Origin: Nostoc sp. T09
GTDB taxonomy: Bacteria; Cyanobacteriota; Cyanobacteriia; Cyanobacteriales; Nostocaceae
DNA length: 64,000 nt
Direction: 5' to 3'
NCBI RefSeq assembly: GCF_002154695.1
Contig: NZ_MTAV01000020.1
Location: 1-64,000 of the forward strand
The position numbers and the translations under genes are program-made. The notes beneath the pieces are model-generated. The model saw only the letters and a program-made list of their open reading frames with translations. It did no database searches and was not told where the DNA came from. This document shows positions 28,637-37,690 of this stretch, in pieces. Position 1 is the stretch's first letter, and the number at the start of each line of letters is the position of its first letter.

Positions 28637-29016
28637 CCAATAACAGTTCAGTCAGACGCAAAGTGGTGATTGCAGACGATGATGATGATAGTCGAGAGAT
28701 GCTTGTTTTTTTACTTGAGGATGAAGGCTGGGAAGTCAGAGAAGCACGGGATGGCAGAGAAGCTTTAGAAAGAGTGGTTAACGAGCGACCTGACTTATTA
28801 ATTTTAGATAATCGGATGCCAGAACTAACAGGGGCAGAAGTTTATCAGCACCTCCAGGCAAAAGGCATCAATCTAGCAGTTGTATTGGCTACAGCCTATG
28901 GTCATGTAGAAGAATTAGCCTCATCCTTGGGTATTTCTTATTTTCTGAATAAACCCTATGACCCTACAGAATTATTGAAAATAATAGAGTCTGCTTACAA
29001 AAATTCTCCAACTTAG
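28633..29016 (+). CDS. Single-domain response regulator
   Basis: 127 residues, only a REC domain: the acidic cluster VVIADDDDDSRE, the phosphoacceptor Asp in LLILDNRMPE, the switch Thr in VVLATAYG and the conserved Lys in FLNKPYDP. There is no output domain, so it works CheY/Spo0F-like by protein contact. It overlaps the GAF sensor gene (ATGA), which identifies the likely partner. Confidence 0.92.
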   Translation: MTNNSSVRRKVVIADDDDDSREMLVFLLEDEGWEVREARDGREALERVVNERPDLLILDNRMPELTGAEVYQHLQAKGINLAVVLATAYGHVEELASSLGISYFLNKPYDPTELLKIIESAYKNSPT

Positions 29017-29131
29017 TGCTACATCTGTTCATTCTCAAGGTAAATTTTCCCTATTGCCTAGTTCTAATAGCAACTGCACCCCTATGACCTTTAGAATAAC
29101 TAGGGTGTGTTGAAATATGTAACAAATATTT

Positions 29132-29389
29132 ATGCCTCCTCGTTGGCCTACTAAACCCGATCGCCAAGACCCAGCCTACCGCAAGATAGATGACAGAATG
29201 AATTTTGCTGTACACGTGGCGATCGCAGCTACGATTAATTCTGGGCTGTGGTTTTTCCAAAATCTGAAAGCAGCTAACTGGGAATGGCTGCCTTGGTTGA
29301 CAGTAAGTTGGATCGTTGTATTGTTGGTGCATTTAGTTTATATCAGTGCGATCGCAAATTATTCCGATACACCACCAAAATCCACCTGA
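29132..29389 (+). CDS. 2TM domain-containing protein
   Basis: 85 residues with the 2TM-domain pattern: a charged start (KPDRQDPAYRKIDDRMN), helix one AVHVAIAATINSGLWFFQNL, a short loop with WEWLPWL and helix two TVSWIVVLLVHLVYISAIAN. Small inner-membrane protein of unknown role, as in many cyanobacteria. Confidence 0.8.
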   Translation: MPPRWPTKPDRQDPAYRKIDDRMNFAVHVAIAATINSGLWFFQNLKAANWEWLPWLTVSWIVVLLVHLVYISAIANYSDTPPKST

Positions 29390-29509
29390 AGATAGACTAC
29401 CAATGCTAGGGCGATTGTAACCTGTGACTGTAGAGTTAGCCTGACTAATTGAGCGATAATGTTAAATAACCTGAGAGTTTGCGCTCTTTGTTGATATGGG
29501 GTTATTTTT

Positions 29510-29818
29510 ATGGCTAAGACTAATACCACAGAGCTACTAGAAGCCCTAGCAGCCGAAATAGGTGAAAACATCTACATAGACATTGCTAAGTGGCATCTTT
29601 ATTTATCTAATGCCAAATTGCATACAGTTGTTGCCGAACAACTGTATCCCTTAATTACTTCTAATACTGTCAATGAAGACCGAGTTATAGCCGTATTAGA
29701 ATCCATCCCTGTCAAAATTGGTGGTGGGAGAAAGGAAATTCCTTTAATTGATTTACTACCATTGCAATGCCAGGTAAATTTAGTAGATATTTTGGAAAAA
29801 TTCCAACGTGAGTTTTAA
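29510..29818 (+). CDS. DUF3181 family protein
   Basis: 102 residues conserved in cyanobacteria: TTELLEALAAEIGENIYIDI, AKWHLYLSNAKLHTVVAEQL, then VLESIPVKIGGGRKEIPLID. DUF3181 members are soluble, small and uncharacterised. It is followed 63 bases on by another small cyanobacterial gene and may share its transcript. Confidence 0.85.
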   Translation: MAKTNTTELLEALAAEIGENIYIDIAKWHLYLSNAKLHTVVAEQLYPLITSNTVNEDRVIAVLESIPVKIGGGRKEIPLIDLLPLQCQVNLVDILEKFQREF

Positions 29819-29881
29819 TTTTTCTATCCACCCTAAGTGTCCATACTGGCTCTTGCAGCAACCTTCAATGAGGAAGTGGAC

Positions 29882-30103
29882 ATGACTGCATATCAATTCC
29901 ATGATGAACAGACCCTAGCAGAAACAGCAGAAAAACTGGGTAAAAAAGCTTTGGATTTGGGTTTGATACCTAGTTTTGTAGTGCGTTATTTTCCCGATAG
30001 CAGGCAATATTACATTCCCAACGAAAAAGAATCTGAACCGTTGACACCAGAAGAAGCATACATGCGGTTTAAAAAACTAGTTGAACAATCTGGTAAGGCT
30101 TAA
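29882..30103 (+). CDS. Small conserved-type protein, unknown function
   Basis: ATG 29882 is preferred over GTG 29837 because GAGGAAG lies just before it. The 73-residue product reads TAYQFHDEQTLAETAEKLGK, KALDLGLIPSFVVRYFPDSR and QYYIPNEKESEPLTPEEAYM. It has no motif I recognise; the composition is typical of the genome, which supports a real gene. Confidence 0.65.
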   Translation: MTAYQFHDEQTLAETAEKLGKKALDLGLIPSFVVRYFPDSRQYYIPNEKESEPLTPEEAYMRFKKLVEQSGKA

Positions 30104-30215
30104 GTAAGCATTCTCTTGTTAACTGGGGAAATTGAGCACTTACTCAAAGTAAAACACTTCAAACATTGACGCTAGTTGTAGTTAAATTTCAAGCAAATTT
30201 AGTGAGGTTAATTAG

Positions 30216-30443
30216 ATGTTTTTACAAATCAAAGATACTAATGATTTAGTAAAGATTGTTGATTTTGAGGAATTGATTGATCCTAATAGTGATAGTGTTC
30301 ATGCACAGGATCAAGAAGGTCAAGAAGAACAGGAAACAGAAATCTTTAAAAAAGAAGAGTTGGTTTTTCCTTCTGGGGAAAAGTTACCACTTTGTTGGTT
30401 AGATGCTAACTATAGAAAAGCTAGCTATAAAAAAGCTAGCTAA
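30216..30443 (+). CDS. Small acidic cyanobacterial protein
   Basis: 75 residues: FLQIKDTNDLVKIVDFEELI at the start, a Glu/Gln-rich middle and the motif VFPSGEKLPLCWLDANYR. Proteins with this C-terminal VFPSGE-LP-CWLD motif recur in cyanobacteria and are sometimes labelled acetyltransferases, but nothing of that fold fits in 75 residues. The last codons (RKASYKKAS) come from a short duplication of AAGCTAGCTA. Confidence 0.65.
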   Translation: MFLQIKDTNDLVKIVDFEELIDPNSDSVHAQDQEGQEEQETEIFKKEELVFPSGEKLPLCWLDANYRKASYKKAS

Positions 30444-30451
30444 AACTTGAT

Positions 30452-30484
30452 GGGTAATAGGTTCTTTCTGATTACCTATTACCC
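30452..30484. terminator. Bidirectional terminator
   Basis: GGGTAATAGGT pairs perfectly with ACCTATTACCC across an 11-base loop, between two convergent genes. T-rich sequence in the loop and A-rich flanks are present on either side. Confidence 0.7.
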
Positions 30485-30487
30485 AAA

Positions 30488-30967
30488 TTAGGTGTTACTG
30501 GATGATATAACTTTGTCTACTACTGTCGCCGCTTTCTCTTCAGAAGAGGGAAAGAATGTTTTAGTTGTCCAGTAAGTCAAGATATGAGATAAAACTCCTA
30601 AAGGACCAGCAAATAAACATAGTGCAAGGGAGTGAATTGTCCAAATACCTGTTTTTTGCCCTTGCCAATATATCCAACGGCCAACAAATAAATCCATCAC
30701 CAGAAAATGAATCCAACCAGTTGCCGCGGCTTTTTCATCGGCAAAAAATCTTGCAATGTCAGCTAATTGGGGATTAGATAAAGCTTGGGCATTTTCTGGG
30801 GTAATGCTGTTGATAAACAAATACAAATATGCCCCAGCTAAAGGTACAAAGGGTATATATGATTCCATTACCCGCCGAGTCACTTTCCAATTAGGTAGGA
30901 GAATCATCAGTGCCCAGAAAGGTAAAACAAAAAGATTGGCAATATTAAATAATTGTGTGATGTTCAT
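30488..30967 (-). CDS. ABA4-like membrane protein (DUF4281)
   Basis: 159 residues with four hydrophobic segments (LFNIANLFVLPFWALMILLP, YIPFVPLAGAYLYLFINSI, WIHFLVMDLFVGRWIYWQGQ, LALCLFAGPLGVLSHILTYW). The W-I-H-F-D-L-F-V-G-R-W pattern and FAGPLG are the signature of ABA4-like proteins; plant ABA4 is needed for neoxanthin formation. The cyanobacterial function is not settled. It would sit in the plasma or thylakoid membrane. Confidence 0.88.
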   Translation of the reverse strand: MNITQLFNIANLFVLPFWALMILLPNWKVTRRVMESYIPFVPLAGAYLYLFINSITPENAQALSNPQLADIARFFADEKAAATGWIHFLVMDLFVGRWIYWQGQKTGIWTIHSLALCLFAGPLGVLSHILTYWTTKTFFPSSEEKAATVVDKVISSSNT

Positions 30968-31008
30968 GAAGTTTATTGTTTGCCCTTAGTGACTAACTCT
31001 GTCACAAA

Positions 31009-31510
31009 TTATCCTACTCCCAAGATGGGTTCATGGAGAAATATAACAGACAATAATACAGATATTATGGGAGTCAGCAGCGCAATGTTAGAGCAAATTC
31101 CTGTTGTGATCACACGCAATCCCCGATTCCAAACTATAAAGGCGATCGCACCCAGAAAAATTGCCAAATAGAAGATTCCTAAGCATTGAGTATTCGTCTG
31201 TTAAAACCTAAATCCGAACAGAGGAATCATGCATAATAAAAATAAAAATCCAAATAAATTAAACAGAAATATCCCAATATCGGTAACCAATTTTTCGTGT
31301 TTAATTAATACTGAAAAGACAGCCCAAGACAAAGCAGTAGAAAAGGTGGCTATTGTTCCTAAATTCATACCTATATCCAGTGATTTGCCTTGAGCAATTA
31401 AAATTTATAGTCCGACAAATTCTAAGCAATTAATTAAAGCTAATTTTTTAGATATTTTTTCCTTAAACCAGAAACCTGATAATAGAAGAGGTAAGGGGTA
31501 GTAGGAAGAA
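31009..31510 (-). pseudogene. Decayed EamA/DMT-family transporter
   Basis: On the minus strand one frame reads YYPLPLLLSGFWFKEKISKK, LALINCLEFVGL, stop, ILIAQGKSLDIGMNLGTIAT, FSTALSWAVFSVLIKHEKLV and so on, then a second stop, and finally IFYLAIFLGAIAFIVWNRGL with ITTGICSNIALLTPIISVLL and FLHEPILG. This is the end of the first and all of the second EamA repeat, with two in-frame stop codons and no start. The gene was a drug/metabolite exporter and is now dead. Confidence 0.85.
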
Positions 31511-31553
31511 TCTTCCGCTTTTGCCCGTTCCTCTTCTTTTAATGCTGATTAAC

Positions 31554-32594
31554 TTACAAAGCTACAAGTTGCGATTCTATCTCCGCAGATTTCAAATCAC
31601 GACCGATGAAAACTAAACGGGTTTGCCTTGCTTCTTCTGGTTGCCAGGGGCGATCGTAAAATTTATCAAATCTGGTTCCTACACCTTGCATGACTAAACG
31701 CATGGGTTTATTTGGCACAACCACAAAACCTTTAATGCGATAAATCTCTTGCTGGTTTACTATGTGTTGCAGTTGTTGTTGTAGTTTTTCTGGGTCAAAG
31801 GCACGGTCTAAAATTACGTGAGTTGAGGTAATCTCTTCGTCGTGGTCGTGGTCTTCTTCAGTGTCGTGATGACTGGGACGGCTATCTAAGTCATCTTCCA
31901 CAGCGGCTTGGAATCCCAGTAATATAGATGGGTCGAGTTGACCGCGATCGCTCTCGACAATCTTCACCACCCTTGGTAACTCTTGTTTAACCAACTCCTC
32001 AACTTTTGCTTTTGCATCAGCATCTACCAAGTCAGTTTTATTTAAAATTACTAAATCTGCACAAGCCAGTTGATCTTCAAATAGTTCTTGCAATGGTGTT
32101 TCATGTTCTAGGCTATCATCTGCTTGCCGTTGTTCTGCTACTGCCTCGGGATTGCTGGCAAATGTCCCTGCAGCTACAGCTGCACAATCTACGACGGTAA
32201 TCACCGCATCCACCGTTGCACCAGTACGAATTTCCTGCCAGCGAAAAGCCTTGATCAGAGGTTTTGGTAAAGCTAAACCAGAGGTTTCAATCACAATGCA
32301 GTCGATGCTATCCCGCCGCTTGAGCAGCTGTTGCATTGTGGGGTAAAACTCTTCTTGCACGGTGCAGCACAAGCAGCCGTTAGTTAATTCAAAGATATTG
32401 CTCCCATCATCACTATCTTCGGGACAAATTTGACAGGATTTTAATAATTCCCCATCAATACCGAGTTCCCCAAATTCGTTAACTAAAACCGCAATTCGGC
32501 GTCCTTGGTTGTTTTGTAGCAGGTGGCGAATTAGGCTGGTTTTACCACTGCCTAAGAAGCCTGTGATTACTGTGACAGGAATTTTAGTAGCCAT
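31554..32594 (-). CDS. cobW: CobW/COG0523-family GTP-binding protein
   Basis: 346 residues. Walker A GFLGSGKTSL at about 12-21, the metal-binding GCLCC motif (ELTNGCLCCTV), IETSGLALP and the NKTDLVD G4 motif. A His/Asp-rich loop (HHDTEEDHDHDEE) before the C-terminal CobW domain can bind metal. Members act as GTP-driven metallochaperones for cobalt (cobalamin synthesis) or zinc; which applies here cannot be told, although the length and pattern are those annotated CobW in Nostocales. No zinc-uptake regulator site was recognised upstream. Confidence 0.85.
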   Translation of the reverse strand: MATKIPVTVITGFLGSGKTSLIRHLLQNNQGRRIAVLVNEFGELGIDGELLKSCQICPEDSDDGSNIFELTNGCLCCTVQEEFYPTMQQLLKRRDSIDCIVIETSGLALPKPLIKAFRWQEIRTGATVDAVITVVDCAAVAAGTFASNPEAVAEQRQADDSLEHETPLQELFEDQLACADLVILNKTDLVDADAKAKVEELVKQELPRVVKIVESDRGQLDPSILLGFQAAVEDDLDSRPSHHDTEEDHDHDEEITSTHVILDRAFDPEKLQQQLQHIVNQQEIYRIKGFVVVPNKPMRLVMQGVGTRFDKFYDRPWQPEEARQTRLVFIGRDLKSAEIESQLVAL

Positions 32595-32740
32595 TGTTTA
32601 ATGAGAATTTTGCCCAAAAGCCATAATTTGACTCTGTTTGCATTTTGCCTGATCGCCGCGCCGATTGGAAATCAGGATTTATATGTATGAAAAGGAACAG
32701 GGATGAGGCTGAGGCGGAAAGAGTAGAGCGGGACAAGAAA

Positions 32741-32782
32741 TACAAATGACAACTGACAAATGACCAATGACAAATGACTAAA
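32741..32782. repeat. Heptamer-type tandem repeat
   Basis: About five imperfect copies of ACAAATG/ACCAATG (CAAATGACAACTGACAAATG and on) in the spacer between ho1 and cobW. Confidence 0.7.
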
Positions 32783-32878
32783 TAGCAGTAGGGGCAACTT
32801 CCTTGCGATCGCCTAATTTTACTCAGGAGACCCCAGGGAAATCGCCCCTAGAATTTACAAAGATTGACTTACAAAAAT

Positions 32879-33595
32879 TTACTCAGCAGTAGCGAGTTCG
32901 GTGCTACCACGTGTACGCTTACGTGTCAGGGTGTTGTACAGCATGACACCAATTGCTTTGATCAAGTTGCCTTCCAATTCTTGGAACATCTTCATGTTCA
33001 TGCCAAAGGCAGCGTTAGCTTCATCAACAATGCGATCGGCTGTAGCTTCATCGATCGGCAATTCATCCAAAGCTTGACGATATTTAGCTTTGAATTCCTT
33101 CTCGTCCGGAATCTCTGCAAATTCATAAAAGGCAGTACCCTGCCCTTCCGAAAGGTTCATTGCCGTTACAGCAATGTTTTTGAGTATTTGACCACCAGAT
33201 AAGTCACCGAGGTAACGGGTGTAAGAATGTGCAATTAATAGTTCTGGTTGTGTTGCAGATATTTCTCGGATGCGCTGCACGTAAGCTTCGCCCGCCGGAG
33301 ATAGCTGGATTTGCTCTCGCCAGTTGAAGCCATAGTAGTAACTCAGGTCTTCCTCTAAGGTCTGCTTACGGTTGAGTTGGGGAAAATTAATTTTGCTAAC
33401 AATCGGATGGTCAACAAGCTTTTCCATTTCCTCTTCCATAGCTGAGTAGATGAAATAGAAGTTACCAACTAGCTTGCGGTATGAGCTTTTCTCCACCACT
33501 CCTTTTAAAAAGCACTTGACAAAACCGACGTTTTCTGCCATCGTATGGGCTTTCTTAGTGCCTACACGCAATTTGCTTGCTAAATTGCTACTCAT
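32879..33595 (-). CDS. ho1: Heme oxygenase 1
   Basis: Opens heme to biliverdin IX-alpha with ferredoxin as donor, the first step to phycocyanobilin. 238 residues with the proximal-ligand region LRVGTKKAHTMAENVGFVKC (His at about 17), and the distal helix YTRYLGDLSGGQILKN with the Gly-rich GDLSGG. The C-terminal basic tail TRKRTRGSTE is usual. The upstream region contains no obvious low-oxygen operator. Confidence 0.97.
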   Translation of the reverse strand: MSSNLASKLRVGTKKAHTMAENVGFVKCFLKGVVEKSSYRKLVGNFYFIYSAMEEEMEKLVDHPIVSKINFPQLNRKQTLEEDLSYYYGFNWREQIQLSPAGEAYVQRIREISATQPELLIAHSYTRYLGDLSGGQILKNIAVTAMNLSEGQGTAFYEFAEIPDEKEFKAKYRQALDELPIDEATADRIVDEANAAFGMNMKMFQELEGNLIKAIGVMLYNTLTRKRTRGSTELATAE

Positions 33596-34125
33596 GCTAA
33601 ATTTCTCAACTTTAAAAGGTCAACTACCAGAGTTCCGATTTACTAACGGCTAAAAAAGGCCATTAAAACGTTACATTAAAACTATTTGATGAGAATTTAT
33701 ATTAAAAATTTTTAAGCTCCTTGAGTTTGGGATCTAGTTTTACATAGCAAAACGTCTTATCAGGTGAGAATCTCTAGTTACGAAATTTGATTCTAAGTTC
33801 TAACTAGCTAATTTGGATATTTGCCAGAACAACTGCCGATTTGGCTCTAAATCCTAGAAAGTCATGCTTTTTACAGTTTATTTATCTTTGCTTACTTTGT
33901 AAAGTGATATTAATTACCGATAACCGGAAACAATACTGTCGAGATGACTGTCAGCAATAGTGATAGTTGCAGAGATTATTTATCAATTCCTGAGCAACAA
34001 GTCTCTACGAGAATCTTTACAATTAGCCAAAAATATTTATAAGTATTTTTACTTAACAACAGTATTTTTAGATTATAGAGATTCCGTCAAAAGAACAAAT
34101 ATATAGTAAGTTGGTAGGCAACAAT

Positions 34126-34156
34126 CAACTGACAAGGAAAGAATCGTCGTCAGTTG
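34126..34156 (+). promoter_or_regulatory. Hairpin in the glmM leader
   Basis: Perfect 8-bp inverted repeat CAACTGAC-GTCAGTTG with a 15-base loop, about 150 bases before glmM. It may be an RNA structure of the leader or a protein binding site. Confidence 0.35.
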
Positions 34157-34173
34157 AAAAGCAACGAGTGGCT

Positions 34174-34239
34174 ATGTCTACAGACAACTTTGATGCTGAC
34201 ATTGATCTACATCTAGTTACTTCACCAATCAAAAGCTAA
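34174..34239 (+). CDS. Possible 21-residue leader peptide
   Basis: ATG to TAA encoding MSTDNFDADIDLHLVTSPIK plus Ser, acidic at the start. A CGAGTGG stretch lies at Shine-Dalgarno distance. It sits between the leader hairpin and glmM. With so few codons chance is a fair explanation, so this is a candidate only. Confidence 0.25.
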   Translation: MSTDNFDADIDLHLVTSPIKS

Positions 34240-34308
34240 TAAGTCAGAATTGTTGAACATAGTGTAAAGTGCTATTCTCCTGTGTGACTGTGTGGAGTGT
34301 TTAAACAT

Positions 34309-35766
34309 ATGGTTTCATCAATAACTCGAACTCAAGGCGGCCTTCATGAAGGTTCCGCTGTGGAAGACAATATCGAAAGTAATTTTGCACTTAACTTAAT
34401 AGCACTACCAAAAAATCCTTTATTTGGTACAGATGGTATTCGCGGACGAGTAGGAGAGTTGCTGAGTGCGCCTTTAGCATTGCAAATAGGTTTCTGGGCG
34501 GGTATTGTTTTGCGTACTCATGCTGCCAACTCAGGTCCAGTTATTCTCGGACAGGACTCTAGAAACTCCAGTGATATGCTGGCGATGGCCTTGAGTGCCG
34601 GGTTAACAGCAGCGGGAATAGAGGTTTGGTATTTGGGGTTATGCCCTACTCCCTGCGTTGCTTATCTTACAAGCATTAGTGATGCCATAGGCGGAGTGAT
34701 GATTTCTGCCAGCCACAATCCACCAGAGGACAACGGGATTAAGATTTTTGGTGCGGATGGTGCGAAGTTACCGCTAGCATTACAAGCAGAAATTGAAGCC
34801 GGACTACGTGGCAATAAGTCAGCTGTTGCCAGTGTCAGTAATTGTGGGCGGCATTATTTAAGAAAAGAGTTAGTCGGGCATTATAGCGAAGCCTTAAAAC
34901 AACCCTTGCACAGTGCAGTCAATCTTCAGGGGATGAAGATTGTTTTAGACTTAGCATGGGGGGCAGCAGTTGGATTAGCCCCAGCAGTATTTAAGGAAAT
35001 GGGAGCAGAGGTTATTTGCTTGCATAACGAAGCAGATGGCGATCGCATCAATGTTAATTGTGGTTCTACTCATCTAGACATTCTCCAAGCTACTGTCAAG
35101 GAACACAACGCCGATGTCGGCTTTGCCTTTGATGGAGATGCCGATCGCGTTTTAGCTGTAGACAGTAAAGGAAGGCAAGTGAATGGCGATTACATTCTCT
35201 ACCTTTGGGGACGCCACCTCAAGCAAAAACAACAACTGCCAGATAATTTGATAGTTTCTACTGTCATGGCCAACTTAGGCTTTGAAAAGGCTTGGCAAAA
35301 ATTAGGTGGTAAATTGACTCGCACAGCTGTAGGCGACCAATATGTGCAAGCCGAAATGCTGCGACAAGGAGGAATGCTAGGAGGCGAACAATCGGGTCAC
35401 ATCCTTTGCCGTCATTATGGCATTACCGGAGATGGCTTGTTAACAGCCTTACATATAGCAGCTTTAATTAAAGAAGCTGGTGTTGCCCTCCACGACATGG
35501 TAGACCAAAGCTTTCAGACCTATCCCCAACTATTACAGAACGTGCGAGTTATAGATCGCGATCGCCGGATGGCGTGGAAAGATTGCGAACCGCTACAAAA
35601 AGCGATCGCCCTTGCCGAAACAGCAATGGGTGATGCTGGCAGAATTTTAGTCCGTGTTTCTGGCACAGAACCAGTCATCAGGGTTATGGTGGAAGCGGCA
35701 AATGCTGAGCTTGCTCACCACTGGACAAATGAATTGGTTTCACAAGTCCAGCAACACTTAGGATAA
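34309..35766 (+). CDS. glmM: Phosphoglucosamine mutase
   Basis: Interconverts glucosamine 6- and 1-phosphate on the way to UDP-GlcNAc. The start is set at ATG 34309, 11 bases after GGAG, rather than GTG 34297. Conserved parts: [20 protein letters not shown], the phosphoserine loop [17 protein letters not shown], the metal loop [14 protein letters not shown], the sugar-binding GEQSGHI and the phosphate-binding [14 protein letters not shown]. The N-terminus is about 40 residues longer than usual, as in other cyanobacteria. Its position before the hps genes fits supply of aminosugar precursors. Confidence 0.96.
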   Translation: MVSSITRTQGGLHEGSAVEDNIESNFALNLIALPKNPLFGTDGIRGRVGELLSAPLALQIGFWAGIVLRTHAANSGPVILGQDSRNSSDMLAMALSAGLTAAGIEVWYLGLCPTPCVAYLTSISDAIGGVMISASHNPPEDNGIKIFGADGAKLPLALQAEIEAGLRGNKSAVASVSNCGRHYLRKELVGHYSEALKQPLHSAVNLQGMKIVLDLAWGAAVGLAPAVFKEMGAEVICLHNEADGDRINVNCGSTHLDILQATVKEHNADVGFAFDGDADRVLAVDSKGRQVNGDYILYLWGRHLKQKQQLPDNLIVSTVMANLGFEKAWQKLGGKLTRTAVGDQYVQAEMLRQGGMLGGEQSGHILCRHYGITGDGLLTALHIAALIKEAGVALHDMVDQSFQTYPQLLQNVRVIDRDRRMAWKDCEPLQKAIALAETAMGDAGRILVRVSGTEPVIRVMVEAANAELAHHWTNELVSQVQQHLG

Positions 35767-35777
35767 CCAGTGCTGAC

Positions 35778-35806
35778 GTGCTGAGTTAAATATCAGGACT
35801 CAGCAC
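35778..35806. repeat. CTCAGCAC-type repeat hairpin
   Basis: GTGCTGAGT and ACTCAGCAC form a perfect 9-bp stem with an 11-base loop between glmM and hpsL. The core GCTGAGTTAAATATCAGG recurs at 5573, and CTCAGCAC units occur inside mutL and near 20940. Confidence 0.7.
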
Positions 35807-35821
35807 GCAGAACTGAAACTC

Positions 35822-37465
35822 ATGGCCAAACCCAAGAAAAAATCTCAAAAATCAAAAAAGCGATCGCAATCCGAAACACCTACTCTTAGCCTGAAAGAAC
35901 GGTTAGCCCAAAAGCGCAAAGCCACCCTCGCACGTAAAGAATTTACGAGTTTATTGACCGCCGCCACCTTTGGCGGTGTCTTCTTTGGGATACTGCTTTT
36001 TTTTGTAGGTGGAATTAAGGTAGCAGTTCCTGGTGCTTTAGCAATTCTCATCTTTTCCCTATCTTACAAATACCCCCGCCAAGCTCTTTTTGCTTTCCTA
36101 ATTTACGTACCTTTGGGGGGTACTATCACTTACTACCTCGGCAGTAGTCCTATACTTCAATTAGCTAAAGACGCTTTTTATGTTCCAGCCTTAATTGGAC
36201 TTTGGCAAAATTGTCGTAAGCAGGGGTTACCCTTCATTCTGCCTCAAGCCATTAAAACTCCACTATTAATTTTATTAACATTTTGCTTACTAACACTGGT
36301 ATTTATCAATGGCGGGCAGCAGTTCAACCCACCTAAAGTAGGATTACTAGAACAAGTACCAAATGAATTTCCTATAGGTTTGGGCATTTTAGGATTAAAA
36401 GTATTTTTAGGCTATGTACCTCTAATTACCTGTGCTTATTATTTAATTCGCAATCAAAAAGATTTTCTATTTTTATCGCGCTTACAAGTTGTTGTAACAC
36501 TGATCTGTTGTGTCCTAGGATTTATTCAATACTTGTTACTACTAACTGGTGTCTGCCAAGGTACTAGAGGTCTAGAAGGTGATGCCTTATTTAGAGCAAC
36601 ATTAGAAGCTCGGTGTTATTTTGGTGGTGCCCTACTATACAGTCCAGAAGAAGGAGTAATTCGCCTACCAGGAACCTTTGTAGCTCCTTGGCAATGGGCA
36701 TGGTTTTTAATTGCTAGTACCTTTTTTACCTTTGCTACTGGCTTCAGCGATCCTTCAATAATTTGGCGGTTTATAAGTTTAGGTTCTTTAGCTTCCGTCT
36801 TTATTAATGCTGTGATTTCTGGGCAGAGAATTGCCCTAGCTTTAGTACCAATCTGCTTCGTAATTTTACTATTTCTTACTGGTCAAATTGCCAACCTCAA
36901 ACGTTTTATTCCCATTGGTGTAGGACTGGCTGTGATTCTGGGAATTGCCATGATCGCCAATCCTACTGTAGTGCAAGAACGAACTGAGAGTTTTACTGGT
37001 CGCTGGGAAGCTTCACCACCCCAAGAATTTATTGTTCAGCAATTTGAAGAAAACTGGACAAATGTCGATGGACCGTTAGGAAGTGGTTTAGGAAGAGCCA
37101 CTAATTCTGCTCGTTCAATGGGTTCAACTAAACTGGTGGAAACCTACTACCCTAAAGTACTGTTTGAAGTAGGAATTTGTGGATTAATAGCTTTCTTGCT
37201 ATTAGTCACCATCCTCACAAAAGCTGGATTCAAGACCTATCGCTCGTTAAAAAACCGTAATTTCCGCAGTTATGGAGCTTCTTTATGGGTGTTTATCTTG
37301 TTTATTAGCTATAACACCTACTATTACCCTCTAGACGTCGATCCTGTTGCTGTTTATTACTGGTTTTTTGCAGGTGTTCTTTTTAAATTGCCAGTAATAG
37401 AACAACAAGAGAAGGACAACATGGAAGTAGAGCAGACAGGAAATAAAAAGCGTCCTCTCAGATGA
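35822..37465 (+). CDS. hpsL: Hormogonium polysaccharide biosynthesis protein HpsL, O-antigen-ligase-like
   Basis: 547 residues. A basic, lysine-rich N-terminus (KPKKKSQKSKKRSQ) is followed by about ten membrane helices and a large loop between about 385 and 425 (FTGRWEASPPQEFIVQQFEE, GSGLGRATNSARSMG), the layout of Wzy/WaaL-type O-antigen polymerases or ligases. The order of neighbours and the sequence pattern (IYVPLGGTITYYLGSSPILQ, YNTYYYPLDVDPVAVYYWFF) fit HpsL of the hormogonium polysaccharide gene set. It would polymerise or transfer lipid-linked polysaccharide in the plasma membrane. The family is sure, the hps name is moderately sure. Confidence 0.75.
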   Translation: MAKPKKKSQKSKKRSQSETPTLSLKERLAQKRKATLARKEFTSLLTAATFGGVFFGILLFFVGGIKVAVPGALAILIFSLSYKYPRQALFAFLIYVPLGGTITYYLGSSPILQLAKDAFYVPALIGLWQNCRKQGLPFILPQAIKTPLLILLTFCLLTLVFINGGQQFNPPKVGLLEQVPNEFPIGLGILGLKVFLGYVPLITCAYYLIRNQKDFLFLSRLQVVVTLICCVLGFIQYLLLLTGVCQGTRGLEGDALFRATLEARCYFGGALLYSPEEGVIRLPGTFVAPWQWAWFLIASTFFTFATGFSDPSIIWRFISLGSLASVFINAVISGQRIALALVPICFVILLFLTGQIANLKRFIPIGVGLAVILGIAMIANPTVVQERTESFTGRWEASPPQEFIVQQFEENWTNVDGPLGSGLGRATNSARSMGSTKLVETYYPKVLFEVGICGLIAFLLLVTILTKAGFKTYRSLKNRNFRSYGASLWVFILFISYNTYYYPLDVDPVAVYYWFFAGVLFKLPVIEQQEKDNMEVEQTGNKKRPLR

Positions 37466-37690
37466 GAATTTAACTCAATATGAAACCCAAGCCAAATATA
37501 ATACTCCCGTAAACTCTCGGAGGGCAAATACTTAATTTTAGACTAGGCTAGATTCAAAGTTAAAAACTTATATATTTAGCTTGATAACGGCTATTTTTGA
37601 TTATTAATAAATTCAAAAATATTGTTTAACTTTTTAATCCAAGTTAGAGATACATAATCTTTTTAGCCTTGCGAACAAAAATTATTATAT

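Larger units (their letters stand above)
33596..34308. other. Long spacer between divergent ho1 and glmM
   Basis: About 710 bases, AT-rich, containing both promoters. Two items stand out near glmM: a CAACTGAC/GTCAGTTG hairpin at 34126-34156 and a possible 21-codon frame at 34174-34239 (see separate entries). No RNA gene was recognised. Confidence 0.45.

Noticed and set aside
30953-31171. 72-codon plus-strand frame
   Set aside because: It lies opposite the recognisable EamA pseudogene, which explains the coding-like composition on the other strand.
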